DNA of 64,000 nt from Chitinophaga pinensis DSM 2588 (GTDB lineage: Bacteria > Bacteroidota > Bacteroidia > Chitinophagales > Chitinophagaceae): positions 8,674,001 to 8,738,000 of the forward strand of contig NC_013132.1 of the NCBI RefSeq assembly GCF_000024005.1, given 5' to 3'. A program made the translations under genes and the position numbers. Of the stretch, positions 16,681 to 26,402 are shown in pieces (position 1 is the stretch's first letter; the number at the start of each line of letters is the position of its first letter). Below the pieces are notes generated by a model. That model searched no databases. It was not told where the DNA came from and was given only the letters and a program-made list of their open reading frames with translations.

Positions 16681-19335
16681 GTGAAAAGGACCCTTAGACT
16701 ATTGCTATTTATTCTCCTGATTGGAAACGTTACGAAAGCCTCCCACATTATCGGAGGTGAAATGTTTTATAAGTATGTTTCCCGCAATACAACTGATAAT
16801 ACGATTACCTACCAGGTAACGTTAAAGCTGTTCCGTATCTGCGGCAGCGGACAGAATATAGCAGAGTTGCCCGATAAGGTCTACTTCTCCATTTTCAATA
16901 AAGCCAGCAACACACCTTTCGATGCACCACTGGTAAGCAGGGCCACCAAAGAAACAAAAAACCTCGGACAGGTAGATCCCTGTATCGTGAATCCACCGGA
17001 TATCTGTTTCCAGATCGGTACCTATATTCACAATATCACAGTGCCGGTTACCGGTAGCGGTTATGTGGTGTCTTTCCAGAGCTGCTGCCGCGATAACTCT
17101 ATGCAGAATATCGTGGATACACGTAATCCGAATAATGAACAGCAATTCCCTGGCAACGGTGCCACCTACTTCACCGAATTACCAGGATCAACAGGTATTC
17201 TGGATAACTCAAGCCCTTACTTCGCAAAAGATGAAGCAGTACTGGTATGTGCTAATAAGAAATTCTCCTATGACTTCTCTGCCATAGATCCCAACAGCGA
17301 CAGCCTCGTATACACCTTCTGTGATGCATATGGCGGTGGTTATACCACCAACCAGACAGGTATCCCCAACCCTTCTGATGCACCGCCTTATAACTTTATT
17401 CCATATAAGAGTCCATTCACCGGATCAACTCCGCTGGGTATCGATGCAGTCATTGATCCGAAAACAGGGGTGATCTCCGGTATCGCTCCCAATGCCGGTA
17501 AATATGTGGTGACCGTCTGCGCCTCCGAATATCGCAATGGCACACTACTCGGCATCCACCGCAAAGATTTCCACATCAACGTCACTACCTGTGTGCGGGA
17601 AGTAGTTGCCGCCATGCCGGAGAAATATAATGACTGCTCCGGTTATACCGTCACATTTATCAACAATAGTACAGAAGGTAAAACCTATGACTGGGACTTC
17701 GGCGATGGTCAGAAAGTAACGACCACCAGCACGGCCGACTTACCACATACCTACACCCGGGACGGCACTTACACCGTGAAACTCTGGGTAGATAAAAACA
17801 GTAATTGCGGCGACAGCGCAACCGCAACAGCCTATGTATACCCGATGCTGCGGCCAGATCCCCGCATCAGCGGATTCTGTACCAATACAACGACTGTGTT
17901 CACCGATCGCTCTACCACCTCCAGCGGCACTGATGCCATCAATTATTACCGCTGGGATTTCGGTAATGAAGCAACTGACGCCGACACATCCCTCCAGAAG
18001 AACGCAACTTATCAGTATCCTGGCCCAGGTAACTATGACGTAGTCCTGCAGATAAAGACCGTACAGGGCTGTGAACGTTTTGATACGACCAATATCATTA
18101 TATATGATAAGCCACCGTTGAATACGACTCCGGATACCCTCCTCTGTATCCGTAACTCCCTGCAGTTATTTGCAGAAAGTCTGGTAGATGGGAATGTGGT
18201 AACGGGTACCTACACCTGGACACCAACCTATAATATCACAAATGCCAACACGGCGACGCCTACCATCTCACCGAAAAGAGATACGACCTACACCGTGACA
18301 TTTACAGATGCTACTGGTTGTACCAATTCCAGACAGGTGGCAATAGATGTAAGAGATACGCTTGTGATCAGAACCATCGCCGACAGCACCGTATGTACCG
18401 GTGATGAAGTGCATTTACGTGCCTTCCCTGATGGGGATTACCCGCTTACCTGGCACAATGCGGCCACCAATACGATAGTAGGAGAAGGTCTTGTACTCAA
18501 CATCGTTCCTCCTTCACCTGCAGTTACATACACCGTACGTGGAGAACTGGGTAGCTGTGACGGCTTCGATAATGTAAAACTGACTGTCGTAGATCCTCCG
18601 GCTGCTTACGCAGGAGAAGATACTACCATCTGTTATGGAGAACAGGTCATCCTGCGGGCATCAGGCGGCAGCAGCTATCAATGGTCGCCTACCACAAACC
18701 TGAGCGCACCAGGAAGCGCCAATACCGCTGCAAGACCTACGGACACTACACGATATATCGTTACCGTTACGGACGTACTGGGTTGTCCCAAACCGGTGAA
18801 CGATACGATACAGATCAATGTAGTGCCGCCGGTACCTGCCTTCGCCGGTAATGATACCATTGCCATCCTGAATCAGCCATTCCAGCTGAATGCCTCTGGT
18901 GGTACCTCTTATGTGTGGACGCCAACCGACGGACTGGATCATCCGAATGTCTATAATCCGACTACGACCATCAATCACGATTTTACTTATACCGTAACCG
19001 TCTATACGGCTGAAGGTTGTGTAGGCCGGGATAACATCAGAATCCGCTTTATCGCAGGACCGGATATCTATGTTCCGACCGGATTCTCACCTAACGGAGA
19101 CGGCCAGAACGATATCTTCCGTCCGCTGCCTGTCGGAATTGTACAGATGGACTTTTTCAGAGTCTATGACCGCTGGGGAAAACTGATGTACAGCACTGAC
19201 AAGTATATGCAGGGATGGGACGGCTACTTTAATGGCTCACCCGCCGCCGTTGGTACATACGTTTGGGTAGTCCAGGGTAAAAATGTCAACGAGGAAACGG
19301 TAGTAAGAAAAGGTACAGTGACACTGGTCAGATAG
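16681..19335 (+). CDS. secreted PKD/Ig-domain protein with gliding-motility (CHU_C, type B T9SS) C-terminal domain
   Basis: Large cell-surface protein, probably exported by type IX secretion. With a GTG start at 16681 it has 884 residues: signal peptide (KRTLRLLLFILLIG), then ASHIIGGEMFYKYV, a conserved opening of such proteins in Bacteroidota, PKD domains (YDWDFGDGQKV and YRWDFGNEA), several Ig-like repeats, and a C-terminal domain with YVPTGFSPNGDGQNDIF, FFRVYDRWGKLMY and GTYVWVVQG, the TIGR04131/CHU_C signature. The frame is open to a TTG at 16663 inside the upstream hydrolase gene, but GTG gives a better signal peptide. Function (adhesion, motility or matrix) is unknown. Confidence 0.87.
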   Translation: MKRTLRLLLFILLIGNVTKASHIIGGEMFYKYVSRNTTDNTITYQVTLKLFRICGSGQNIAELPDKVYFSIFNKASNTPFDAPLVSRATKETKNLGQVDPCIVNPPDICFQIGTYIHNITVPVTGSGYVVSFQSCCRDNSMQNIVDTRNPNNEQQFPGNGATYFTELPGSTGILDNSSPYFAKDEAVLVCANKKFSYDFSAIDPNSDSLVYTFCDAYGGGYTTNQTGIPNPSDAPPYNFIPYKSPFTGSTPLGIDAVIDPKTGVISGIAPNAGKYVVTVCASEYRNGTLLGIHRKDFHINVTTCVREVVAAMPEKYNDCSGYTVTFINNSTEGKTYDWDFGDGQKVTTTSTADLPHTYTRDGTYTVKLWVDKNSNCGDSATATAYVYPMLRPDPRISGFCTNTTTVFTDRSTTSSGTDAINYYRWDFGNEATDADTSLQKNATYQYPGPGNYDVVLQIKTVQGCERFDTTNIIIYDKPPLNTTPDTLLCIRNSLQLFAESLVDGNVVTGTYTWTPTYNITNANTATPTISPKRDTTYTVTFTDATGCTNSRQVAIDVRDTLVIRTIADSTVCTGDEVHLRAFPDGDYPLTWHNAATNTIVGEGLVLNIVPPSPAVTYTVRGELGSCDGFDNVKLTVVDPPAAYAGEDTTICYGEQVILRASGGSSYQWSPTTNLSAPGSANTAARPTDTTRYIVTVTDVLGCPKPVNDTIQINVVPPVPAFAGNDTIAILNQPFQLNASGGTSYVWTPTDGLDHPNVYNPTTTINHDFTYTVTVYTAEGCVGRDNIRIRFIAGPDIYVPTGFSPNGDGQNDIFRPLPVGIVQMDFFRVYDRWGKLMYSTDKYMQGWDGYFNGSPAAVGTYVWVVQGKNVNEETVVRKGTVTLVR

Positions 19336-19491
19336 AAAAATCTACATCTAATTACATACTTTCAATTGTAAAGAACTATTCTACAGATAGTTCTAAAACC
19401 CGCGTGTACACTGGAAAAAATGATTGTTCGTACGGCATTTTTTTTGTAAATTCCTATACGAAAGTCATTTTACAGATTTGCACCCCTTTGA

Positions 19492-21420
19492 ATGTACAGA
19501 TTCCTTATTCTGGCTATTTGCTGCACCTTTGTCCACGTTAGAGCAGATGCTTACCATATAATTGGCGGTGAGATTTACTACACTTATGTGGGGACTGCGG
19601 GAGACGGAATATTCCGTTATGAAATTGTGCTCAAATTATACCGGGACGCAGACTTTACCTGCGGTCCCATACAGGGTTGTATCGACCACTTCGAAGACCC
19701 TGTACCTATCAATATATACAACGGCAGCGGACAACGCATCACCAACGCCCTGCAGTTGTATATCAAACAAACCAAACCCCTCCGGGATACCCTCAAAAAT
19801 CCCTGCCTCGCCCCCCGAACGCAAAACCTCGAAGTCGCCTATTACAGAGATACCGTTGAACTGCCGGCAAGTCCGGGCGGTTACTACGTCACTTATCAAC
19901 GTTGCTGCCGTGGGGAAAAGCTGGTGAATATATATGACTCCGAACATGAAGGGTCCACTTTTTATACCGTCATCCCAGGCACCGACAAACGGGCGACCAA
20001 CAGCAGTACGCGTTTTAATCACGACGGCGCTATCGTCATCTGTAACTCCCTGCCATTTACCTTTAATTATTCCGCTACCGATCCTGATGGCGACAGTCTG
20101 ACCTACATGCTTTGCAGCGCGCTCACCGGGGGCGCCACCCGTAGCGAAGCTATGTCTACGACACCGCCACCATACACCAATACCGTCAATTACGTATCCC
20201 CTTATTCCGGCGCTAATCCCATGGGCGGCGCCCCACAGATATCTATTGACAACAATGGCATACTACGCGGTACGCCAAACCGGGAAGGCAAATTCGTGAT
20301 CTCTGTTTGTGTCAATGAATATGACCGCCGTACAAAAATCCTCCTGGGTACACACCATAAAGACCTCCTGCTGACTGTCTTTAACTGTAAGACCAATATC
20401 AAGGCGGGTTTTCCTTCTGTGCTGATGAACTGTGTAGAAAACCCCGATCTCGCTGTCACTATTCCCAATTATAGCAATGCCGGATTTACCTCCGCCTATT
20501 ACTGGGAATTCGGAGACGGTACCGATACCGTTACTTTCGATAAAACCGTCTTCTCTCACCAATATCCGGATACCGGCATTTATAAGGTTAAACTGGTCGT
20601 AAATCGCGGTTTATCATGTACCGACAGCGTAACGGGCTTTGTGCACAATTATCCCGGTTTAAAAGCCGATTTCACAATGGAAGGATTGTGCCGGGGAGAG
20701 CCCATCCGCTTCAATGATGTTTCTTCCTACAGATACGGAAAAATCACCAGCCGCCGCTGGGACATCGGTGTAACCGATGCACCGCAGTTTGCCAGTGCCG
20801 TCAGTACACAACTGAACTACGTCTACCAGGATGGAGGGGCCTATACGGTCACACTCAAAATACTGACCGACCGATCGTGCAGCGCCGAACTCGCCAAAGA
20901 AATCACGGTATATGAAGTCAATCCTTCTGCCGGCAATGATACCATCCTGGCCAAAGGACAGAAATTGCAACTCAATGCCAGTGGTGGAGAGTTCTATGCC
21001 TGGTCGCCTCCACAGGGACTAAGTAATGTCAATATCGCCGATCCGTTTGCCAGCGGTGATGTGGATATGACCTATCTGCTGAAAGTCTCCAACTCACAAG
21101 GCTGCGTCGGTTACGACTCCATCAGCGTGAAGTACTATGCCGGTCCTGAAATATATATCCCGACCGCCTTCAGTCCTAACGGCGATGGGCAGAACGACCG
21201 CTTCCGCTTCATTCCGGTCGGCATCACCGAATATGAATATTTCCGCATCTTCAACCGCTGGGGACAAGAAATCTATTCCTCCACCGACTTCCGCCAGGGA
21301 TGGGATGGCACCATCAAAGGAGCACCTGCGCCTGTAGACACCTACATCTGGATACTTGCCGGAAAAGATTTAACCGGTAAAAGTATTTTAAAGAAAGGCA
21401 CAGTAACTTTGGTGAAATAA
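19492..21420 (+). CDS. secreted PKD-domain protein with gliding-motility (CHU_C, type B T9SS) C-terminal domain, paralogue of the preceding gene
   Basis: A shorter paralogue (642 residues) of the preceding protein. It has a signal peptide (MYRFLILAICCTFVHVRA), the same AYHIIGGEIYYTYVG opening, a CCRGEKLVN segment matching SCCRDNSMQN upstream, one clear PKD domain (YYWEFGDGTDTVT), a further beta domain and the terminal sorting domain (YIPTAFSPNGDGQNDRF, FRIFNRWGQEIY, TYIWILAGKD). Its 157-bp upstream gap contains no good terminator, so it may be co-transcribed or have its own promoter. The pair probably arose by tandem duplication with loss of middle Ig repeats in one copy. T9SS cargo role is inferred from the C-terminal domain. 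Confidence 0.87.
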   Translation: MYRFLILAICCTFVHVRADAYHIIGGEIYYTYVGTAGDGIFRYEIVLKLYRDADFTCGPIQGCIDHFEDPVPINIYNGSGQRITNALQLYIKQTKPLRDTLKNPCLAPRTQNLEVAYYRDTVELPASPGGYYVTYQRCCRGEKLVNIYDSEHEGSTFYTVIPGTDKRATNSSTRFNHDGAIVICNSLPFTFNYSATDPDGDSLTYMLCSALTGGATRSEAMSTTPPPYTNTVNYVSPYSGANPMGGAPQISIDNNGILRGTPNREGKFVISVCVNEYDRRTKILLGTHHKDLLLTVFNCKTNIKAGFPSVLMNCVENPDLAVTIPNYSNAGFTSAYYWEFGDGTDTVTFDKTVFSHQYPDTGIYKVKLVVNRGLSCTDSVTGFVHNYPGLKADFTMEGLCRGEPIRFNDVSSYRYGKITSRRWDIGVTDAPQFASAVSTQLNYVYQDGGAYTVTLKILTDRSCSAELAKEITVYEVNPSAGNDTILAKGQKLQLNASGGEFYAWSPPQGLSNVNIADPFASGDVDMTYLLKVSNSQGCVGYDSISVKYYAGPEIYIPTAFSPNGDGQNDRFRFIPVGITEYEYFRIFNRWGQEIYSSTDFRQGWDGTIKGAPAPVDTYIWILAGKDLTGKSILKKGTVTLVK

Positions 21421-21430
21421 AATCGGATTT

Positions 21431-22186
21431 ATGGCAATAGTTCTAGTGACCGGAGCTACCTCAGGCTTTGGTGAAGCATGCGCAAAGAAGTTCGCAGCGA
21501 ACGGTTATGATGTGATTATCACCGGAAGAAGACAGGAAAGATTAACAGCATTACAACAGCAATTGCAGCAGGAACATAAGGTTGCCGTATTGCCACTTTG
21601 TTTTGATGTGAGAGAACAAAAGGCTGTCAGCGATATACTGGGCAACATCCCGGAACAATGGAAAGCCGTCGATATCCTGATCAACAATGCCGGACTCGCA
21701 CTCGGATTCAGCTCCATTGAAGACGGCGATCTCTCTGACTGGGATACCATGATCGATACCAACGTAAAAGGACTCCTCTACGTATCCAGAGTCGTAATGC
21801 CCTGGATGAAACAAAGACGTACCGGACATATCATCAACCTCGGCTCCACTGCCGCCAAACAGGTGTATGCCAAAGGACACGTATACTGTGCCACCAAAGC
21901 TGCGGTAGATTCCATCTCCCAGGGGATGCGTATCGACCTGCTTCCTTATCGTGTCAAGGTGACAGCCGTGCATCCGGGGGCTGCTGAAACAGAATTTTCA
22001 GAAGTACGTTTCAAAGGAGACAAAGACAAGGCAGATAACGTCTATAAAGGCTTCCAGCCATTGACAGGACAGGATGTAGCCGATACCATCTACTACTGCG
22101 CTACCCTGCCGCCACATGTATGTATCAACGATCTGGTGATCACCTGCCTGCAACAGGCCAATGCTTATTACTTCGATAAAGAGTAA
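21431..22186 (+). CDS. SDR-family NAD(P)-dependent oxidoreductase (YdfG-like)
   Basis: Classical short-chain dehydrogenase of 251 residues. The nucleotide-binding TGATSGFGEA, NNAGLAL, the catalytic Ser in NLGSTAAKQVY and the YCATK Tyr-x3-Lys pair are all present. The GRRQER Arg after strand 2 suggests NADP preference. It resembles the YdfG group (3-hydroxy acid/serine dehydrogenases), but the substrate cannot be told. It begins 10 bp after the preceding surface-protein stop, so it is probably co-transcribed with it. Confidence 0.88.
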   Translation: MAIVLVTGATSGFGEACAKKFAANGYDVIITGRRQERLTALQQQLQQEHKVAVLPLCFDVREQKAVSDILGNIPEQWKAVDILINNAGLALGFSSIEDGDLSDWDTMIDTNVKGLLYVSRVVMPWMKQRRTGHIINLGSTAAKQVYAKGHVYCATKAAVDSISQGMRIDLLPYRVKVTAVHPGAAETEFSEVRFKGDKDKADNVYKGFQPLTGQDVADTIYYCATLPPHVCINDLVITCLQQANAYYFDKE

Positions 22187-22384
22187 AAAAACATAATATA
22201 ACACGTAAATGTGATTTCATATACAATACATTGTTTTTAAATTTGAAACTATTAACGTATATGAGGACTATTGTGATGTGATGTATGTAGGGTGCGGAAT
22301 ACCTCCGGACGGAGGTGACTAACTATGACCGTTTTTTAATGCTTTTTTTAATGCCGACTATCTATCCTAAAAAACCATATCCCT

Positions 22385-22525
22385 ATGCTTACATTTGCAA
22401 CACTGTATTTGTTGCGCCTCTACTATCCAAGATGGAAAGCAGAGTGGCGCTTTTACTCCGACAGATCTAAAAGAAATAATTACGGTCGCTGGGTTACTCG
22501 CCAGGACGTGAATTGGGGCTTTTAG
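22385..22525 (+). CDS. possible small protein, 46 residues, unrecognised
   Basis: ATG at 22385 to TAG at 22523-22525. The product starts MLTFATLYLLRLYYPRW and ends TRQDVNWGF; it is basic and aromatic-rich. I know no family for it. Against it: the -7-like TACATTTG lies inside the ORF, another frame is open for 43 codons across the same place, and the hairpins suggest RNA selection. Listed because it is followed directly by a terminator. Confidence 0.2.
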   Translation: MLTFATLYLLRLYYPRWKAEWRFYSDRSKRNNYGRWVTRQDVNWGF

Positions 22526-22546
22526 TACTGAAAATGAAATCGAATT

Positions 22547-22576
22547 AAATCCCGCCGGTGCATGCCGGCGGGATTT
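22547..22576. terminator. bidirectional terminator, 12-bp GC-rich stem
   Basis: AAATCCCGCCGG (22547-22558) and CCGGCGGGATTT (22565-22576) pair exactly around a 6-nt loop, with T-rich DNA following on the plus strand and A-rich DNA before it. It separates the 22.2-22.5 kb locus from the BNR lipoprotein gene that ends at 22581 on the other strand. Confidence 0.85.
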
Positions 22577-22580
22577 TTAT

Positions 22581-23792
22581 TTACTCTCTTATCAACATAC
22601 AACGTACTTCCTGCAATTCTCCCACACGTTGTGTATAGGCCATCAACGCAGTGCCTTTATCCACACTCCTGATCACCGGAAAAGTAGCATATGCTGAATC
22701 AGATGTGAGCAGTCCCGTATTCAGTACTTTCCCCGCGCCATCTCTCCACTGAAACCCCACACGGCTGTTGAACGTATTATTAGGCAGCTTCACCGGTTCA
22801 TCCCAGACGATCAGTACCTTGTCATCCGGTAATGCGGTGATCTGCGGATGTTTGGCCATCGGAGCGGAACTGACTTTCTGCTTCCTGGAATAGGTTTGTC
22901 CGTTGTCGGCTGACTGACAATAATAAACTCCTTCTCCACCGCCCATCGTAAACCAGGCAAAGTGCATCCCCTCATTATTCTTCACCATGGCAGGTCCGGT
23001 GTGCGGACAACCTCTCACCACCCAGTTATCTGCACTGATACGATTCATGTTGGAAAAGGTATTACCCCCATCCACCGATACCATATGCACCATATCCCTG
23101 ATGGAATCATTGATGATATCCCGGAAAGCAATGTGAATACCACCCTTATCATCTGTATACAGATCCGTTCTGCAACACTGGCAAACCGTTTCTGCCAATG
23201 CTTTCTCTTTCCCGAATCCATTATGTCCATCCGTCACCGCAAAGTAGAGCGAAGAGCCTTCCGCATCTACCGACTTCCGGTTATCCAGCCAGATAGCTGC
23301 GGCCTCTCCACCAGGTAACAAAGCCACATCAAAATACCGTTGATCATAACTACCGGTATCCGTCACCAGCGGTGTTGCTGCCTGCCAGGTCTTCCCTCCG
23401 TTCAGAGAACGCGTATAAAACACCCTTCCTGCGTATTTATTCCGTGCATCGTCTTGTTCCACACCATAAATAGCGATCACCTCGCCATCGGGCTTAAAAA
23501 CCATTTTAGGCATATTCTCCGCATGAGGTAATATACCATTCGCAGTAGCCACCTTCACAGGTGCTGAAAAACTACTCCCCTTATCCGTTGATACGGCGTA
23601 ATACAAAGTACCGGTATCTGCCCCCTTTGCTGTTTCTACCCAACTGATGACAGTACGTCCGTCAGTAGTCGTTGTGATAAACGGACAGGAAGCATCCTGC
23701 GTAATATGCGACAACAACTGCTCTTTGCTGTTTCCACTGTTACAGGCAACTGCACACATTGCCATCAAAACGATCCATCTGCTGATTCCCAT
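22581..23792 (-). CDS. BNR/Asp-box repeat (sialidase-fold) lipoprotein with CxCC motif
   Basis: Predicted envelope lipoprotein of 403 residues with a lipobox ending at Cys17 (MCAVAC), which sets the start at the ATG 23790-23792 rather than the upstream codon at 23819. Four Asp-box repeats are visible: STDKGSSF, SLNGGKTW, SVDGGNTF and SADNGQTY, typical of a six-bladed sialidase-type propeller. Unusual conserved-looking residues are CQCC (204-207), GCPHTGP (C262, H264) and MAKHPQ, which could bind metal. Annotation pipelines would call it exo-alpha-sialidase, but the catalytic Arg triad/Tyr could not be assigned and the neighbours are a TonB receptor and a Cys-rich small protein, so sialic-acid hydrolysis is doubtful. 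Confidence 0.75.
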   Translation of the reverse strand: MGISRWIVLMAMCAVACNSGNSKEQLLSHITQDASCPFITTTTDGRTVISWVETAKGADTGTLYYAVSTDKGSSFSAPVKVATANGILPHAENMPKMVFKPDGEVIAIYGVEQDDARNKYAGRVFYTRSLNGGKTWQAATPLVTDTGSYDQRYFDVALLPGGEAAAIWLDNRKSVDAEGSSLYFAVTDGHNGFGKEKALAETVCQCCRTDLYTDDKGGIHIAFRDIINDSIRDMVHMVSVDGGNTFSNMNRISADNWVVRGCPHTGPAMVKNNEGMHFAWFTMGGGEGVYYCQSADNGQTYSRKQKVSSAPMAKHPQITALPDDKVLIVWDEPVKLPNNTFNSRVGFQWRDGAGKVLNTGLLTSDSAYATFPVIRSVDKGTALMAYTQRVGELQEVRCMLIRE

Positions 23793-23819
23793 CGTGATTG
23801 TGTTTTGTTGTTTGATCAA

Positions 23820-23902
23820 TTAGGAATTGACAATTAAGAATTAAGAATTACAATGCAGCGGAGATAATTCTTAATTCCTAATTCCTAATTCCTAATTCCT
23901 AA
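23820..23902. repeat. heptamer inverted-array element 2
   Basis: Left arm of AATTAAG units to about 23850, core with CAATGCAGCGGAGAT, right arm of AATTCTT/AATTCCT units 23866-23902. The right arm runs into the TonB receptor gene: its last two sense codons (AGG AAT) and TAG stop fall inside the heptamers. The left arm lies just upstream of the BNR gene start region. Confidence 0.85.
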
Positions 23903-26165
23903 AAGTATATCCGAAACCAATATTGAAAGTACGTTTAGGTCCCGGTCTGTATGTCGTACTGTAAGTAGTTCTTTCCGTGGTAGTAGAATAAATAGCATCT
24001 CCCGCATTTCGGCAGTTCACCCAACAATCAAATTGTCTCCAGCTATACCCTGTACGGAAATTCAACAGATCATATCCCCCATAGACACCTGTATTGCGTG
24101 GATCCATGTAATAACTGCCTACATGCTGCCATTCTCCTGCAAGACGAAATCCATTCAGAAAACGGGGCTTCCAGGTGATCTCTGTATTCGTAATTACTTT
24201 CGGTGCACCCGCCATTTTATTATCATTATAACTCACCCCTTTTTCCACATACTCATTAAAGAAGTGCTCTGCGTATTGTCCGCTGCAACGGATCCAGACA
24301 GATGGCAAAGGCGCATAACGCACATTCCATTCAATACCTCTGTGTGTCGTACGACCCGTATTACGATTTTCATAAGATCCATCATCCAGTTTTACACTGA
24401 TGATTTCATTTGTTCCCTGCATATCATACACACCGATATCCACATATCCTTTATCATTTGCAAAACCAAACCAGCCGCCTGCTTCATAGTTGCGATAAGT
24501 AGCTGGTTTCAGTACAGGTACTTTCACTCCTCTGTATAACTCAGAGATATTCGGTGGCGCAAAACCCACACTGTAATTTGCATACATACCACGATTTTGT
24601 CCGAAGTCATAAGTCAATCCCAGCTTTGGCGTCAGCTTATTGAAATGATTGGTTTCATCCGGTGCACCGGTAAATGCAGATGGTGCAAGATGATTGTCAA
24701 AATCATAATCCATCCGGTCGTAACGTACCGCTGCCACTAATTTCAGACGACTTACCAACTCCATATCAAATTGTGCATAAGCGGCGGTATTCAGTAAACC
24801 AACATTGTAATCTGTCAATACAGAATCGGTTGTTTTGTAACTTCTGAAATAACCGGCAGCATCCTTTGTGACGTCGATAAATTCAGCGTAATAGGTCGCC
24901 GGACTATAATCAGCACTCAAACCAGCAATGATAGAAGCATGTTTCCAGGCAAACTGTTTTTTATGCTGAATGATCAGCGCATAACTATTGAAACTGTCAT
25001 CATTGATCTCACCTGCCGCCTTCAGCGGATCTGAAAGATTTTTTAGTGCATAGAAAGGATTTTGTTCAATGGTATTATTGCGGAAGAAGGCAGTCACCGT
25101 CGTCTTGTTAGTATTGTTCCAGTTTTGTTCCAGCGTACTTCTGTAACGTAATGCATTGACCTTACGATAAGAGAAGGTCTGAAAATTGCGATAATCTTTT
25201 GCATAGAAATGTGCGCTATCCAATCCACCTACCTGATCTGTATAATAATCGATCAGCGTCATTGAGTTAATCCATTTGGTACGATCGCTGATCTGATAAT
25301 CTGCTCTTACGGTCAGGGCCAGTTTATGAAAATCACTATGATCCATATAACCATTCCGCTGATCGGCATAATAACCGCCAACAACAATACCCAGTTTATT
25401 AAATGTACTGGAAGCACTGAAGTCCGTACGTTTATATCCACGATCACTGATCTCTGCCTGTACCCTTGCCATCGGTTTTAACGAAGGAGCCGCGGTAATA
25501 AAGTTCACCGCGCCACCTACCGCTTCACTACCATACAGCGATGATGCAGGTCCTCTTACAACTTCGATATTGCGCAATGCCGCCATATTTATTTCAATCA
25601 GCGCATTGTGATTGAAATCGCCGGTAGTACGGATGGGAATACCGTCTTCCATATATAGAAACAAACTCTTATAACCGATAGGCTGACGGATGGCCATCGT
25701 GTGTTGTTCATTGCCGAGATCCACCATATATACGCCACTCACCTTATTCATTAATTGTTCCAGTGAAGTGGCTTTGGTATCTCTCATTTCCTGGGTGGAA
25801 ATGGTGCTGATCGCAATAGGTGCATCAGTGCGTGATTGCTTATCGCGGCTGCTGGTTACAATGATCTCATTCAGACTGGCAGTAGCCGGTGTCAGTGAAA
25901 TGATAGCAGAAGATTGCGAAGACAATGTCAGCTTCCTCGTCTGATAACCGACAAACGATACTTTCACAGAATCATCGGCACGGCCCCGTTGTAAAAAGAA
26001 GCGGCCACGTGCGTCTGTCTGACAACCTTTATCAGCGTGCAGTAACTGCACAGTTACACCCGGCAGCACCTCTCCTGTCTGCGCATCCACCACGCTGCCC
26101 TGCACCTGCGCGTGTGAATGCATAAAGAATAATACGCCCGTTATTATCAGTAATAAATGTTTCAT
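23892..26165 (-). CDS. TonB-dependent receptor
   Basis: Outer-membrane receptor importing an unknown ligand with TonB energy. With ATG at 26163-26165 it has 757 residues: signal peptide (MKHLLLIITGVLFFMHSHAQ), an N-terminal carboxypeptidase-regulatory-like domain (about 20-105; VQGSVVDAQTGEVLPGV), a plug domain (about 115-220; MNKVSGVYMVDLG, VVRGPASSLYGSEAVGG) and a 22-strand barrel. It is not a SusC-type receptor: no SusD gene follows and the size and plug resemble metal-complex receptors. The barrel's expected terminal Phe is followed by Arg-Asn-stop encoded by a heptamer repeat. It is likely in one operon with the small Cys protein upstream and the BNR lipoprotein downstream. Confidence 0.9.
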   Translation of the reverse strand: MKHLLLIITGVLFFMHSHAQVQGSVVDAQTGEVLPGVTVQLLHADKGCQTDARGRFFLQRGRADDSVKVSFVGYQTRKLTLSSQSSAIISLTPATASLNEIIVTSSRDKQSRTDAPIAISTISTQEMRDTKATSLEQLMNKVSGVYMVDLGNEQHTMAIRQPIGYKSLFLYMEDGIPIRTTGDFNHNALIEINMAALRNIEVVRGPASSLYGSEAVGGAVNFITAAPSLKPMARVQAEISDRGYKRTDFSASSTFNKLGIVVGGYYADQRNGYMDHSDFHKLALTVRADYQISDRTKWINSMTLIDYYTDQVGGLDSAHFYAKDYRNFQTFSYRKVNALRYRSTLEQNWNNTNKTTVTAFFRNNTIEQNPFYALKNLSDPLKAAGEINDDSFNSYALIIQHKKQFAWKHASIIAGLSADYSPATYYAEFIDVTKDAAGYFRSYKTTDSVLTDYNVGLLNTAAYAQFDMELVSRLKLVAAVRYDRMDYDFDNHLAPSAFTGAPDETNHFNKLTPKLGLTYDFGQNRGMYANYSVGFAPPNISELYRGVKVPVLKPATYRNYEAGGWFGFANDKGYVDIGVYDMQGTNEIISVKLDDGSYENRNTGRTTHRGIEWNVRYAPLPSVWIRCSGQYAEHFFNEYVEKGVSYNDNKMAGAPKVITNTEITWKPRFLNGFRLAGEWQHVGSYYMDPRNTGVYGGYDLLNFRTGYSWRQFDCWVNCRNAGDAIYSTTTERTTYSTTYRPGPKRTFNIGFGYTFRN

Positions 26166-26402
26166 GATCACAATAAGTTCCTGCCCTGATGATCAGGCAT
26201 AGCGATGCCGGGACAGCTGACAACACATCACTGCCGGTACGCAACTGCCCTTGATCACAGGCAATAGCTGTTGATTAGTAAATAAGGATGGATACAAAAA
26301 TGAGGCATGGCACAGCATAAGCAATGACATCACTCATAACAAAACACATCAGATCGGATGCGGAAATATCCGCGTAATAAATGCAATGAAAAGAAATAGC
26401 TG

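Larger units (their letters stand above)
22187..22580 (+). other. 394-bp spacer with several hairpins; possible small RNA or small-ORF locus
   Basis: Contains ACCTCC-GGAC-GGAGGT (22301-22316) and a cluster of hairpins from 22397: GCAACA/TGTTGC with a 7-nt loop, then a GCGCC/GGCGC stem enclosing TCCA/TGGA, then CTGG/CCAG. TACATTTG at 22390-22397 fits a -7 box, but no clear -33 is seen. The region ends in the strong terminator at 22547-22576. These features together would fit an RNA of about 170 nt on the plus strand. No known RNA family was recognised. Overlapping small ORFs are also possible (see 22385-22525). Confidence 0.4.

Noticed and set aside
22581..23792. Sialidase acting on sialic acid
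   Set aside because: Only the propeller Asp-box repeats are evident; no sialic-acid catabolic genes are near and the catalytic residues could not be assigned.
26166..26402. Cobalamin or other riboswitch before the TonB receptor
   Set aside because: The spacer lacks the conserved B12-box and junction sequences; nothing matching a known riboswitch was seen.
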